DNA of 64,000 bases from Owenia fusiformis (lineage: Eukaryota; Annelida; Polychaeta; Sabellida; Oweniidae). The position numbers were made by a program, and so were the translations under genes. Under the pieces are notes generated by a model. That model did no database searches. It was not told the origin of the DNA and saw only the letters and a program-made list of their open reading frames with translations. Positions within the stretch are counted from its first letter, which is position 1. Every line of letters begins with the position of its first letter. This document shows, one piece after another, positions 33,863-48,149 of the stretch. The stretch spans positions 37,357,366 through 37,421,365 of the forward strand of contig CAIIXF020000001.1 in the NCBI GenBank assembly GCA_903813345.2, in the 5' to 3' direction.

Positions 33863-36800
33863 GTAATAAACAACACACTTCATTGATCTTTGCCGCAAAT
33901 CAATTAGATCGAACACGTAAACAAATAAGCAGAATTCATGTTGTTCAAATGATCAGTTTAATTACGATTTAAGTGATTGCTCTTTGCAAAGATTGAAAAC
34001 GACTTGTTATTTACAATATATTGTATTACCAATACAAAGTGTCAATATAAATTAAGCACTACATAAAAAGAAATGCCAACTTAGCGGTTTAAAACAAGGT
34101 GTGAAGGAAATGATAATAATGCAAGTTAAACATTATATTCACATCAAGTTGGTTTAAATGACAATAAGAAAACACATGCGAATACTTGAGGTTGAACCTA
34201 AAAAGAGAAACTTCCCCGACGGTGGAATATCACAGTTCTTAATACGTTTACATAACTAACGAATGTAAAATAAATCGAAAAATAATTTTCAAAAATATCG
34301 AGGTACGAGTTCTTTCAATGATATATTCAATGTGTCCCTTTGATTACCAAGGAAACAAAAAGAGGAAAAAGTGTTTGCCTTATCTGTAAGTGCACTTCAT
34401 ATTCGGATGATAAAAAGTCATGTCCTAGTTCAAGTTTGATGACTCTCATTAGAAGCAAATCATAACTATTTAACAATATATTACGAGCACTTAACTTTAT
34501 GGTACATGAATTAAACAGATATTATAATGAATGTAATAAGTGATATCTTCGTGAAACAAATTACCCGTGATCACTTTCAGTGTGTCACGATTGAAACCCG
34601 GTAAATTAGGATTTTATTAGCTACAAAATCTTAGGATAATTCAATATAAATTGTCAAGGCGAAGTTTGAAAAGATTATATTTTCAAAGAAACCGTTGTAA
34701 ATGTGTATAATTAATGCCACTCCATGCCCCCCTTACAGCTGTGTGTGCGTAAAGGATACGGAATGGCAAATTGTGCAATGCCAGCTTCCTACAATTTTGG
34801 GAGGTGTTCCTCAAACCTTTTCAATGGAGCATACTCGCTTTCTGTTTCTTCTATATCATAATATGATTAGTTTAGAGCAGCTATTAGGCTTCATTCATGT
34901 TTGATGGTCTCATGAAGGTACAATATGATGGCTGTCATATTTCATGGACACCTGCGGAGTTGAGATAGGTGAAATACGGTAGCAGCATGCTCATAAACCG
35001 CTAAACATATTTTGCAGTTAAAGAGAACCCGATTTGTTGAAAATGTGATATTATAATTGTTTCTTATTTCACAATTCGGACACATACTCTATCATATAAG
35101 TGATTCAGTAAAGAACATATCGCGAAATAAAAAACCTTAAAAGTGGTTCTGCAGACACAATCGATGTTGAAAAATGAAACAGATGATTGGGTGGGATTAG
35201 TGCTATATTTCATATATTTACGAATCCCATGCCCAGATGGCTGATCCTTCAACAAAGCAAACTCTACGATTGCCACTTCATATTCTCTGCGAATGCGCAT
35301 AGTTTAATTACTACTAATTAATTTATTATTGAGTAATTAGTGCTTTAATCATTCGAGCTGGTGCCTGATCACTTCAAAAGATAGATAATTGAGATCAAAG
35401 AAAATATCGTACAGATTTATTGATACATTTGTCAAAATGACACAAGTGCAAAAGTAGCCACGACAAACTATTATGATTTCCACAAACTGTGCGTGGGATC
35501 GAATCTTCGTAATGTACAGAATATTTCATTTCATCTTTTATGACATAAGCACATATCTCTGCTAATATATTAATTGATTATAAAACATTAATAGTATGTG
35601 TACTGCATAACTTGTGATTATAATGTTAAGTATCGAGCTATAGTGTATAGTATTGATACGAATACCTCACTGTTGATAACTTAAAATTGTGCTGTTTGTT
35701 GTGTGGTATATCAAGAATAATTCAATTAAGATTTCAATTGAATTAATTAAACTACTGTTGTCTTTAAGCAGTTCAAAGGATAATTGTTTGAGGATCTATG
35801 TATTTAGCACATTGGCTTACTGAAGTGTTGAGAGTTCAACAGATTACGCTTTGGAACATAGCCCCCGTGGGAAAGCCATTAAATACGTGATTAACAGAAT
35901 TGCTACGTTGATATCATAATTAAGAGATATTCTTATGTGTATATCCTTATCATAATCCTAGATAATACGACACAATACAGATGAATTTTACGATATTATA
36001 TATTTATAGTGAGGTATTTTTCTTCAACGAACATTCTTTTCTCAAATCAGTGTACGCACATCTTTTCATGTAGCTGGAAATGATCAAATGACAAAATTGT
36101 TATATTTTAATTAGTGTTTTTCTCCCAGATTGTGACAATCATTGAGTTAATTAAAGCTCATCAATTCACCTCCCCTTTGCGGCCAATTAATTAAAATTTC
36201 ATTATGATCTCGTTTCAATGGCATCTTACAAAACAACACCATCTGTACGCGTATGGCCGATTTTATGACTGATTTAAGAACGATTTGTGATCGCTTATTA
36301 TTCTTCATTAATTATTAACACGATCGACACGTCGTCAATGATTTATACCTGGCGTTAAACGTCACGATACACGAACTAGAAATAAAATAGTTTTATTTTT
36401 TATTTTATTGATCATCTTACGTGACAAGATGCTACTTCACAACCAGTATGCCGGCCAGTATGTTAGATATTTCAGAAACTTATTTCATGTCCAATGATTC
36501 TTATATCATCCTTCATATACTGATTATAAAGTAGAGTAGCAGCATAATCTATCTTACTCAATTACATATAATCACTTGAAATCGGAAATATATCAAAGGA
36601 TTTAATCAATACAATTGCACAATTCTATCTTTCAATTGTTCGAGGTGTCCAGCTGTAAGCCTAGTATCTCTTCTAGAGTTGATAAAGCACTGTCTCGTGT
36701 AATATTTGTCCCAAACACTCAACGTGAACAGGCAATTCAAAGATAAGTAAATTGAAGTATAATCACATGTGACTAGGTTTTAACGCGTTTTAAAATGATT

Positions 36801-39800
36801 ACTTCAGATATATCAACTCCTGGGTCGCTGAAGAAGCCCACTTTAGTTCATGAAATGTGTTCCGAACGAGATATATAGACCCAAATATCGGTAACCTGAC
36901 AGGTGGATTTCTTGTATAAAACACATTCAAACTCAAGTAAGGACACGGGAGATATTTGTTGGTAATCGAAGGGTATTCAAATGTTTTGGATAATACATAT
37001 TCGTTCGTATTCTCAGTCCGTTGACTGGTGATACAAGTCCGGGTACAAATCATGGCGTTACATGAAGTTGTACGGCAAGGTTAAGATTACAAATACATGA
37101 ATGGACCATCTAATAGTAAATACATTTTTTCTAAATCTGGCATGAAAATATGCGTTTTCCCCATAAATTCATTAAAAAGATTCATTTCCCCTTTTAATCA
37201 ATTGATTTCAACACATTTACATGGTGGTTTGCTAACATTAACAAATTTAAAACTGACGGGAGTTCTTCAGTACATCTCAATGGAAAACTACACCTGGCCA
37301 TGCATGTATAGATGAACGTTCACTACTTGATGAACATGCAGTATGCAGTTATAAACTGAGTATCTATCAAATGATTGTAACATCGCCAATTAACACCGTT
37401 GATTTTATTGAATCACGGTGTAAAAAAGAATTTGGTATTCAACATATAACAAAAAAATTATGGAAATGATTATGGAAATTAGATATCATATATTCCTACC
37501 CTTTGCATTCGTTCGACTTCGCTTCTCAAAAGAGAGCTTCATCTTCATAACTAGACTGTAAGTGCAGTGTATCATATTCCTCACTCCCTGATTGGTCCAT
37601 GTCGTAACTTAAAGATAACAGGCGTGACTTTCATTGAATATCAAATGGAATATTCACCAGTCACGACTTAGTCCACTGTACCTCTAATTTTATATGTCCC
37701 CGGGAGAACATTGTTATCATCAATTAGACAATGTAAGCGAGGAATAAAACAGTGAACAATAAAACTAATATTTAATTATATTTTCGGTGATTACCTGTGA
37801 CACTTTCACAAGATGATATTCCACTAGCCCTTGCCACTAACCGGGCTTCTTGGAATATTCACCTCACCAGAATTAAATATTTTAAAAATGTTTCTTGGTA
37901 TCATCATTGTCGAATTGTCAGTTGCAAACAATGTTTGAATTTGTTCGCTAAATTCTCTCGTAAAAAAATCGTTGAATTAAATTTGAAATATGTCAAAATG
38001 TTATGATGAATTTGATCACATACACATTCTATTCATGATTTCTACCCTACTCCGACATGGCATCATTTGGCAAGATAGTTCACACCCAATTCATAACATT
38101 ACTTGTACATTCATTTTTTACATAGAATTACAATTGGAAATACAGTATTTCCTCTTGTTTAGATTAACATATCAAAGGTTAGAGTTAATATTTGTATATC
38201 AATGCATTTTTCTCCGCTAATATCAAACCAAATTGAGGAAATCATGAAAACCAATAAAACACAATTAAAACAAAGGGTTTAATGAGCAAAGAACACACTA
38301 GCAGGATGACACACGTGTTTGGATATGAAGTGTTTATTTGGCGCACGTGTAATCGTTAAAATTCTCATAAGTTAGAGATAAGACATTTTTTCAGCACAGT
38401 CTCCACTTCCTTTCACATATGTCATTTGTCGCAGGTTATCTCAAAATAAAAAATCGCAATAGAAGGCCCACGTTTAATTCAGTGTATTAAAATGATTCAA
38501 ACTAGATTGCAGTGTATAAAAGTATGTCTGAAAAGGAGTAAGAGAAATCGAGTTCTGAGTACTGACCCATGACATCGAGCGCTAATCAGCCATTTTGAAT
38601 TGTGCGTAAATTGAATTTTACTGATCGTGAGATGATGCAGCCAGGGTAAACATTGAGTAAGGCTAGCTAATTGATTGCCAACATTTGAATCTGATTGTTG
38701 AAATTGACGTAGAAATAGATTATGTTGGGATTTTTTTGCGAGGCAGCTGCGTCTTGATCATTTCATCAGCGTTTGTCAACACTCTGCGTGATTAACACAA
38801 GATTACACTAGAATTTACTGTTGAAATCTAGCGCAATTTGCTAATTTAATTTGCCATTTTTGGGCCATTAGTTCTATGGGAGCTCAATTGGCAAATGAAT
38901 TAGTGAATCATTTGTATGCTGTTCCAATCACTTGAATGCTAAGTAGGACTTTGGGGCTTCAGCCCGGAATGCTAACTAGCAATTTTGTCGATATTTCTCC
39001 ATCAAAATCGAGCGTAATTACATCGTACTTATCTCGAGACTGATTTCTGACGAGGATTAATATGATCAGTTCTGTAAGATGTTTTGTAATTATCTATAAT
39101 GAAATTAAAATGTATATTTAGCCTAAAGATGATCGCCGAAAATTAGATCCATGAGAAACACGACATTGAATGACTGGATCAGTCCTTAATTTTTTTCGTT
39201 GGGAAAATTAAATTGGCCAAATGTTGACTAAATGTGATAAGTAACACCTTACATACTCCATATATTTCAAATCAAATGCTCTTTTACTTCTCCGGCAGTG
39301 GCTTTCCTGTTAGCTAACCAGGATTAAAGTGAAGATCTGTTTGCTTTTGTCGAATGGAAGAAGATATTAATTATGAAAAAGTGTTTATTCGGAACAGGGG
39401 CGCTCTGTTCATCCAGTTAATCTATTAAATGGTCCCCAGTCAATATGTGTTCAACTGATTGCTCGACTACTCCTGCTTAACACGCATAAAGCGAAAAAAC
39501 TAATAAGCGTCTTAAGATGTTGTTATAGAAATTAAATGAGAAAATTAATTAAATTAATACCATGTAGTTAGACGCTGATATTCATTTCCACTGAAATGGC
39601 ACATTTTACGACATCCAATTAGTGAAATAAAATATTTTGATTGTGGTTAAATAGGTTTCATGAGAAATATTAATACCATCGAGAGAGATAAATCGTTCTA
39701 GTGAGAGATATATTTCCGCAGTTCAAGAAGTCTTTGCGTTGGTACATTACCTTTCGACGATTATTAACATCATTTTGAAACCATTCGGATACTTAGTAAT

Positions 39801-42800
39801 AGCTCACCGACTTGGATAAATTGCCTCTTTGGAATCTGCCAATAACCGTTAGAGTTTATTACTTGATTAGCTATTGAGCTTGGATTGAACAGTCGTCGAC
39901 CACTTAGCATTATTTAACATTACTAGTTAGATTATCGTCGAGTAAACGGCCGCGGTGTGATTAAATAATTAGTCATAATAGCTACTTGTCCCATTCCCAC
40001 CACACAAATATAGTAATACTCGTACAATTACCACAATACTGTTCCAAATCAGAGAAATAACAAAACTGCTGATTCGGCACTCACTATTGTCACTTTCCAT
40101 TTCAAGCGGATTAAAACACAATTGTAACAAGTTAAAGATGACGACAATGATTTTGATCTTTCATCGGACTAATTACTATAGATAAAGGCGCAATAATCTA
40201 ATTTAATTTTCTTAGATGCTCTATGCTAATGTAATCTTCCTGTACGATAGCTTGAGAAATCACTTTATATCCGACCAGAATAGGACTTAGAAAGGGAATC
40301 GATTGGGTTAATCCCTAATCTTCTCTGTTCTGAAAGAGACGAGCAATTTGAAAATAAGATGTCATCACTTTAATTGATCACGTTATAGAACTGGTTCACT
40401 TCTAGTTTTGGTGTGATTAAATTATAATATCAGCCCAGTGCTATCCCTTAAGCTCTAAATTGACCATTTTCTGCCTAATTTTCCAGCCCATAGCGTCGAT
40501 TCAATACATTAATATCATTGGGAGCAGTATTAGACTGATTAAATGAGAATACGCACACTTCATCACAATGTTTATCGCTCAGGGTAGTCTAATCATCGCT
40601 TTCATCGTTAAATTCCATTACTCAGGCTGAACAGAGTCTTGAATGAAATGAGGTAATTGAATCTTTGAAGGCATAGGGACGTTTCTCCAACAAAACAATT
40701 CAAGCAGACCATATATAACCCATCATAGTTTGGTATTCTCATTAAAAGTAGATCAAGTCTTATTTTGCACTTAAATGAATATTTTAAACAATCAAGTACA
40801 GTTATATAACATGGTTTACTTTTTACGACATAACTTAATGCGCGTTACCTACGTATATAATGATAATATAATGATGACAAAATAACTTAATGCACATTTC
40901 ATAAATGGATAAATAAACTTTAATAAAAATGACAATATAACTTAATTTACATTGCCTCTGCGCATAATTTAGCTCATTCTGCCGAGATACTAATGACAAC
41001 AGAAATTAGTTCACATTATGTCTGTAAAATCTTTAGTAAAAAATATGTCAATTATTGTCGTTAAATTACTTAAAATAATATTTCTATTTGTAGGTGCCCA
41101 ACAACATAATCTACTAGGAAAAACTAGAAGACCAAGGACAGCGTTTACGAGTCAGCAGCTGTTAGAGCTAGAACGCCAATTCAAGATGAACAAATACCTC
41201 TCTAGGCCCAAGAGGTTTGAAGTCGCCACCTCTCTAATGCTTACAGAAACCCAGGTATGTTGACAAATAGCCCCATAATAAATTACAACATAATAGACTT
41301 TAATCAATGTTGAGCATACGATTCGAAATTAAGTTGTTTTTTTTCAAATAAACATAATGTGCAGTTTGTCAATTTTAGTTGTTTTTTATTTGTTTTATTT
41401 AATTTAGCAAAATTAAACAATCTCGGTTGAATAGACAGTGTGGAACTGACTTACACAAATTAGTACTTTTCACGTTTTAATCAATATAATTTCTCCAGTG
41501 AAGTGTGTACCGTTAATTAATGGAGTGATTGTTCCTTAAGGAAATAAATGACAAATGATCATGTTTTATCTCAACCGCTTCAATAACATAGATATACTTT
41601 CCAATTACATATTTCACGGTTATTAATGAGTGAATTTGCCAACCCACACGCAAGATCTACAAATGTATTGTCAGTTGGATAATAACTAATGACTCTGGGT
41701 AATATTAATAATTTGATTTAATTAGTGGTAATTCAGTGGTACCTAGATAAACTACTTTTATATTAATGTCATTTAATCCCTGATCTGTCATTTGACGACA
41801 TTGCACCGAGTGATTTATGAGTTTACAAATAGTTCCAAACTTAGTATCAAAATTACTCTCTGAAGCTTTTTTAGTTTTTGATTCTGGGCTATTAATTATG
41901 CCTTTGTCTCTCTTCTCGTGCCAAGATCCTAGTTATAGAATTGAACAACTGATAAGGGAGGGTGAATATAAATATGATCAGAGCAAATTCCAAATGAAAC
42001 ATTTAACAATATCAATATTGTATCAAACGTGTACTGATCGATGTTGTCTGCTTTGCTTTATCATTGAACACTGCGGTTGAAAGCATATTCGAACCAATTG
42101 GTTTAATTCGAATCTCGATGTTTCAAATGTAATTATATCATTTTGAAACTGTTCTCCATTCTCCAAATAAATTGATTGGATTGATGGACTAAATTAATAT
42201 TTTGTAATTTCGAATAATTGCTGGATCTATTTCTAAATATTAGAATTATACGATGGACCTTTTTGTCATACCTATTTATTTATCTTAGCGATTGATTCTG
42301 ACTGATTGAATTATGATTCCTAATGTTCATTATTCATATAGTCTATTTGTATTGTTTTATTTACAATGGGGCACTTGGTCATCAAGTCTTAACGATATTT
42401 CATTGAAAAGTATTTGTCAACGAGTGCATCGGCTCGATCACTGTTCTTAGTACTCCATTTGGCCACAATAGTATCTTTACTTATTTATTGCTAACGAAAT
42501 ATTCACATGTTTTGCAGGTGAAGATCTGGTTCCAAAACAGACGAATGAAATGGAAACGTAGCAAAAAGGCCCACATGGAGGCAAAAGCAAAGCATGCATC
42601 TGATAAAGCGAACAAGCAACTTCACAAAGACAATGTTCATATCCCAAAACTGGACAATCAAAATGCTAACACAAATACCGACAATCAAACTGAGACAATC
42701 ATAAGTAACATACCCGCTGGCAGTAGTGCGCCATTGGGGCTCCATAAAACCACAGTAGATGAAACAGCTCTTAGACTTAAAGACACTGACCAAGTTCGTG

Positions 42801-42910
42801 GTCCACAGATGTTACAAGTGCATCAAACTAAGGTGCTTAATGAACCAATGGACATGGCAAATTTTGAGCACAGTATTCAGACGACCGTACAGCATCCACA
42901 CGGTTTATAA
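33403..42910 (+). CDS. Mnx: Mnx (MNX1/HB9-type) homeobox transcription factor, 3 exons, 337 aa
   Basis: Nuclear DNA-binding repressor of the HB9 family, which in bilaterians specifies motor neurons and parts of the endoderm. Exons 33403-33862, 41094-41254, 42518-42910; phases 1 and 0; 1014 nt total. N-terminus has the family motif [10 protein letters not shown] (residues ~11-20), a Ser/Pro-rich stretch, then SIVPKPGLL and [11 protein letters not shown], both Mnx-type blocks before the homeodomain. Homeodomain ~164-223: [39 protein letters not shown], and [18 protein letters not shown]; Gln50 and Asn51 are present. The 44/45 intron splits helix 3 (TETQ|VKIWFQ). The C-terminal tail is polar and ends QHPHGL. 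The LLGK before the homeodomain and the [19 protein letters not shown] string are diagnostic for Mnx over Gbx, En or Hox. Confidence 0.96.
33863..41093. promoter_or_regulatory. Mnx intron 1, 7.2 kb, candidate enhancer-bearing intron
   Basis: Free of recognisable transposons and tandem arrays, unlike nearly every other stretch of this window. Several compact blocks are dense in TAATTA/ATTA homeodomain cores: 35300-35350, ~36165-36225 (CGGCCAATTAATTAAAATTT), 38820-38960, and 39530-39570. Unusual persistence of TE-free sequence in a developmental gene intron is suggestive only; conservation cannot be tested here. Confidence 0.4.
41094..41254 (+). CDS. Mnx: Mnx exon 2 (homeodomain helices 1-2)
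   Basis: Acceptor TTTCTATTTGTAG; codes [20 protein letters not shown] to LTETQ; donor GTATGT in phase 0. Confidence 0.97.
41255..42517. other. Mnx intron 2
   Basis: 1.26-kb intron splitting the homeodomain; also repeat-free and ATTA-rich. A chance open frame at 41817-42080 has no support. Confidence 0.6.
42518..42910 (+). CDS. Mnx: Mnx exon 3 (recognition helix and C-terminus)
   Basis: Acceptor [28 protein letters not shown] then a Lys/Asn/Thr-rich tail to TAA at 42908-42910. Confidence 0.97.
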   Translation: MKIWFQNRRMKWKRSKKAHMEAKAKHASDKANKQLHKDNVHIPKLDNQNANTNTDNQTETIISNIPAGSSAPLGLHKTTVDETALRLKDTDQVRGPQMLQVHQTKVLNEPMDMANFEHSIQTTVQHPHGL

Positions 42911-45900
42911 AACATATTCATGATAAAGTTGTGTATCAGATTTTGTAGTCCTTGGCAAATTGGTCGGTTTCCATAGAGGGGCTTGATAAATCCTATTTTC
43001 CAAAGGGACAATTTCTGTTAAATTGGGAATTTGCTTCCCTTTTGCGACCTTCAAAATTGGAGAACATTGTAACATATGCCCAATCCCTGAACCTATGAAC
43101 AACGCCTTCGGAGCCAATTGTTGTTCATAGAGTTCATAGGTTCATAGAGACAGAAATATATTATTTTAGAATCTCCTTAGAATTCGTGTGCATTGCGCAT
43201 CACTTTCTTCTACAGAAATAAGAAGCTTCAAGTCTGGAGAACTGGCCATAGTAGACTAGAGCAAGTACTCATGCATACAAACTATAATATGGGCCATGTT
43301 TTCTGTTTTGCCCAGAGAACCTAAAAAAGTGTCTCATGGTAGTCAATGGTTGGATGCAAGTCTAGATAATTTCCAACTTGACAACGACACAAAATGAAAC
43401 ATGGGGGATTCTAGTATTGTAGATCATTAAGAAAAATATAATTCAAACCACATTGGTTGAAACATAAATGAGTAGAATGGGCTTCCAGAGATGTGCCAAA
43501 ATGAGTTTAATTTATCCGTAAAACGCATGTACGTACGTACACTGCCCTCCAGAAGCTTGGCAATTTATTCCCCTTTAGACGTGTTAAAGTCTCTCTTTTG
43601 GAGGGGAGTGTATACATTCTTACAATGTTAAATGTAATGATTAAAGCGATTTTTAGTCAATAATTACTGTCAAATATAGCATTAGTCTAGATGTGATTTA
43701 TGTATTTGTAATTAATAATTGACAAAGTACAAATAATACGAATACTAGTATTGCAAGCAAACAATCACTTTATATTTATCAGGGGTTTCCACACTAGCGG
43801 AATAAGGGAGGGGGTGGAGAGACCATCCATCTGATGTACCTTTCGAATATGTATGCATGTAACGTGTACAAAAACACTTCATTGATTCACATGCGCTATC
43901 ATAATTTTTTTTCTTTTTATCATTTTAATAGTGTTTTACAATCATACATTTAAAGCATTTTAATACGACATTTCGTTATTGAAATTACAATCGTCATATC
44001 TGATTTAAATTTCAACAACGTTGTGCGTTCCCCATACTTGTTATGTAATTCTTCCAATTATAATATTACTCAATCTCATAAATAACATAATATAAAGCAA
44101 TGACCAGATCAATATGAATATGACAGTATGACTATAACATACAAACTATTCACTTTTGATTTATATGATTAAATTGAGGACACGATTAACTGAGGAACAT
44201 TCGAAACAGATATATAATCATTGTATGACATATATTGGCATGTTTGAAAATAATAGATTTAGTAAAAACTGAGAACAATATGTATGATTTATAAGAATAT
44301 TTGACGAAGTATTATTCACATACTCACTGTGGTAGAGATGTCGTGTTTTTTGTCTTTATTTTAATTGTCCGTTTTTTGTTCTATAACTCACACAGCCAGT
44401 GCCATTGACGAGGGGCAAGTATCCAGGGGGGGGGGGGGAGTTATTACTTCTTCATTTATTCCTTTCCAATCTATTCATATTCAGGTTGTTTATAGGCATA
44501 TATGTTAATTATAATAGTGTACGGACACATACTTCATAGTGTGCACGTGGCATCGCCAATCAAACATATACCACAATGCAAGGTAACATTTGCACATCTA
44601 GTTCAATCATTTTATATTGTTTTATATTGCTAACAACATAAATATTATTGCAAACAATACAATATACTTGATAAATATGATAGTTGACAAGAATATGTAA
44701 ATGATGTATTTATTTGTAAATAAAATGCATAAATGAAAACTGAATTCCCAACTTTTGTTCATGAGTGTAATCGAACTTGCTAATGTGTATTTGCTAATTA
44801 ATGTACACCTTGCACATGTCGTCTTTCACAGGTATATGATGACCCAATATTAATAAAATTTTGAAGGACTTTTTGTTCGAAAATCTATGAATTTGTTTCA
44901 ATGAAAAATTTAGTTGTCACGCACATATTATATAAAATGTATATTCGGAATATGACCTGGGCCTAAACCTAAAAATAAAACGACATTTCGACTGGAGTCA
45001 TGGCTTATTTTGATGCACAATACGTATGTCAATGGAAAGCAATGGCGTTTTAAATACAAAAAATACCACTACGGTGCAATGGAAATGCTAATGAATCTCA
45101 TTTCAGATCACGCTGCCTGCTCACATAAAGATCATGAAAATATGGATTTATAACTGATTGAACATTTGATTTAGTATCGTCGAAATTGAAGCAGATTTAT
45201 CAGTTCAATGAGTTCTATTGGTTGTTATTGTTGTCATTAATTTTTATAAAAATCAGAAAGAACAATTTTCATCAAATAATCAACCAATCATCAACATTTG
45301 AGTAAAAATTAAAAATGACACGAGTTATAGCATATATAAAGGAATGAATTGACAATACATAATGTTGTGAATTAGTGAATAGAAAGCATATTTATTTAGG
45401 GAGCTAAGAATGGAGATTTTAGTCACTTTCTTTTCTCTAAAATGTTAGAGTAAATACGTCCCCAGAAAAAAATAAATGACATAATAGTCACATCAATTTA
45501 TATATCATCTAATAATAACATAAGGGAGGTTAAGTAAGCACTGGTTTAAACAACGTGTGGCCATAAAATTACACGTTTGCGTTCAAGTTCTCCCAAATGC
45601 GTGTAACCTAACCCCTCTGTCTATTATAAGATTTAATATCGACATTCTTTGTTTTTATAACAGTAGTACGTTAAATGATAATCACATTCTTCCAATAGCA
45701 TTTCAGAAGCTATCAAATGATAGAATTGTTGTTCCACTGAAATGATGGACTTGATATATCCCCCTAATGAAATGATGTATTTATAAATGTATCTATCATT
45801 ACGTCCTCTCCGTGTATTTAAAAAACTGACCAGACGACTTCCCCTTTGCTTGATATAAAATTGCCCTATTAGACTACAAATCCTAAAGCATATAGAGATA

Positions 45901-48149
45901 AGTCAATTTACCCGACTGTTATTGAACATTGTGATATCAGGTTGCACGTTAAATACAATTACTGTGTGTTTAAATAGGAATCTATTCATTACGTTAATAG
46001 AAGCCGATATCAATTGATACTGAAAATTAATTAGAAAGCAATGCAATTGTAACAGGATTACAATTATCAAATAGTAAGCAAAAGAGATAGTAACGTTGAC
46101 ATTTGTAGGTTTCCCAGGGTATTTAAAGAGATAAACCATGAATGATCACACACTAGTGAAGGCGTGTAGTGGTTAGTGGCTACTTGTTATACTTTTGCTA
46201 GTTAAAGTAGTTGGTGACTTATTTCCAAATTATTAATTTATCCAAATACTATATACGTTAACATTAACAAATGTATTTTGTGCCATTTATCAAATCATAT
46301 GTTTTGTGCATAGCTTATAGAACGTAAATACCCTATAGTATACAAATCAACACTTTTCTCAGATGTGACATTAACAATGTTTTCATTTATAAAATAATTT
46401 ATGCTAATATCATACAAGTTTGTCCAACAGATAGCAATGTGATCTTACTGATTCAGTAATATGAATCAAATCAAAGCGAGCTAAACATTGAAGCAGTAAA
46501 GCACATAAATATTCAATATTGTTCACTGAAGGATGCAAGAGTAAGTCATAAAGCAAAGCCTTATGTAGTCAATCCCTAACAGATCTAATCCTACCCACTG
46601 ATCAAATTTTTAATTAAGAGAAAAAACGTCAAATCACTAAGGACACCAACTTCATTATTCAAACATTATTCGCCTCCTTGTAGAGTAGTTATGATCCTAG
46701 ATTATGACGGGTGATATTTTGAAACATTGCTTTTTGATAAGTATGAAAGAGTTGATTAAAACTAATGAGGCGTGTCGACGTGGATTAAAAAAAGATGTAG
46801 AAAATTGATTAAACAAGAAGTTTCGACATTTGCCAATCCATATAGTTGACACAACATTGTTGCATTCATATAATGATCATCTTTCTCGAAAAGATGGTAT
46901 GAATCAGCGTTCACATTAACTTAATAGCTACAATCAATTTACAGTAAGAATACCATAGGACGCAACATCATAACTGATAACAGGGTACGATATATCGATA
47001 TAAAGGTTGTAATGAATGAAAGTAATCTAAATCAGCAGTTTTTCCATGCTTAAAAATAACACGGTAACCGCCCATCATCTAACTAGTATCAATGTGTGTC
47101 CGAAACCTCAGCCTACGTGTAACAAATGACACCTCGTTGATGGCAAACAACTCATTGTCTCCCGGCCCTGTGAGAAAACATACAGGGTCAATATATGTAG
47201 AGGAAGAAGAAAACATTTACATAAAATCATGCGTGATCATTCAATTGAGATTTGGACAATAGTGATCCATTAAATCTCAATTACAATTTCAAGCACTCAA
47301 TTACACAATCAATAAAATAATACAGAACATAACAATAAAACAGGTCAACTAAATTAGATGTAATACAGCCAAACAATGAATAAAATAAAGAAAAAACAGA
47401 AACAAGTCGGTTTGAGCCCAGTTGAACATACAATCCAGGAACTAAAAAAAATAGTTTCAAATACATCACGATATGAAAAGGTGCAATATCTGGTCATCGC
47501 ATGCTATACTTTTCACATTGCCCTATTATTTATAGATTTCAATGATATAATTGTAAATTTCTATGATAATTATAAATATATATTAATTGGCAACTAATGT
47601 ATGATGCCCCATTCAGGATATCTACTTTCGTGAGTTTCAATGTTTAATAAGTCTGCACAATACATAAGCCCATCGATAATAGGACAAACAATACCATAAC
47701 CTATTGCAAAAAGGTGCGATTCAACAAAGTCTGAAAGTTTGTTATAATTTTACATTTTTTTACTCTGAACATTTCATGTCACCCCCTTTCAATCCAATAT
47801 ACACCGCATGTGGATCATTAGGTTATGGTTGGCATAATGAAGGACTTTCTTGTTTGCAGCATTTACATTTTTGTAATTTTCACATTGCTGATGTATGAAA
47901 GGAGGAAAGGGAAGTCAAGCGGACATGCAAACATTAACATTTAAATCAATGATCCAATGGAAATGTCATCAGTTATAATATAACGACATTTTAATATCAT
48001 TGATGGAAGATCTCCTGGTTTTGTTTTAGGATTTAATCACTGGACTCATTTTGCAATGTGAAGTGACAAAAGTTTGTACGATTGTTGCGCAGTGTCGAGT
48101 GTTAATTTTAGGAAATAATGCGTGGAGGGAATGGCCATTCCATGCTTAA
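42911..48149. other. Mnx 3' flank; no further gene seen
   Basis: Holds the Mnx 3' UTR of unknown length; AATAAA-type signals occur near 44718 and 44856 but are far from the stop. A poly-G run of ~12 occurs near 44428. A small inverted repeat around 'gaacctatgaacaa' sits at ~43083-43150. No other exon was recognised. Confidence 0.5.

Noticed and set aside
33396-33878. 160-aa antisense frame over Mnx exon 1
   Set aside because: Shadow of the GC-rich sense exon; the sense strand has the conserved Mnx blocks and correct splicing.
41817-42080. 87-aa frame in Mnx intron 2
   Set aside because: No motif, no matching phase, and inserting it would break the homeodomain.
42503-42793. 96-aa antisense frame over Mnx exon 3
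   Set aside because: Shadow of the homeodomain exon.
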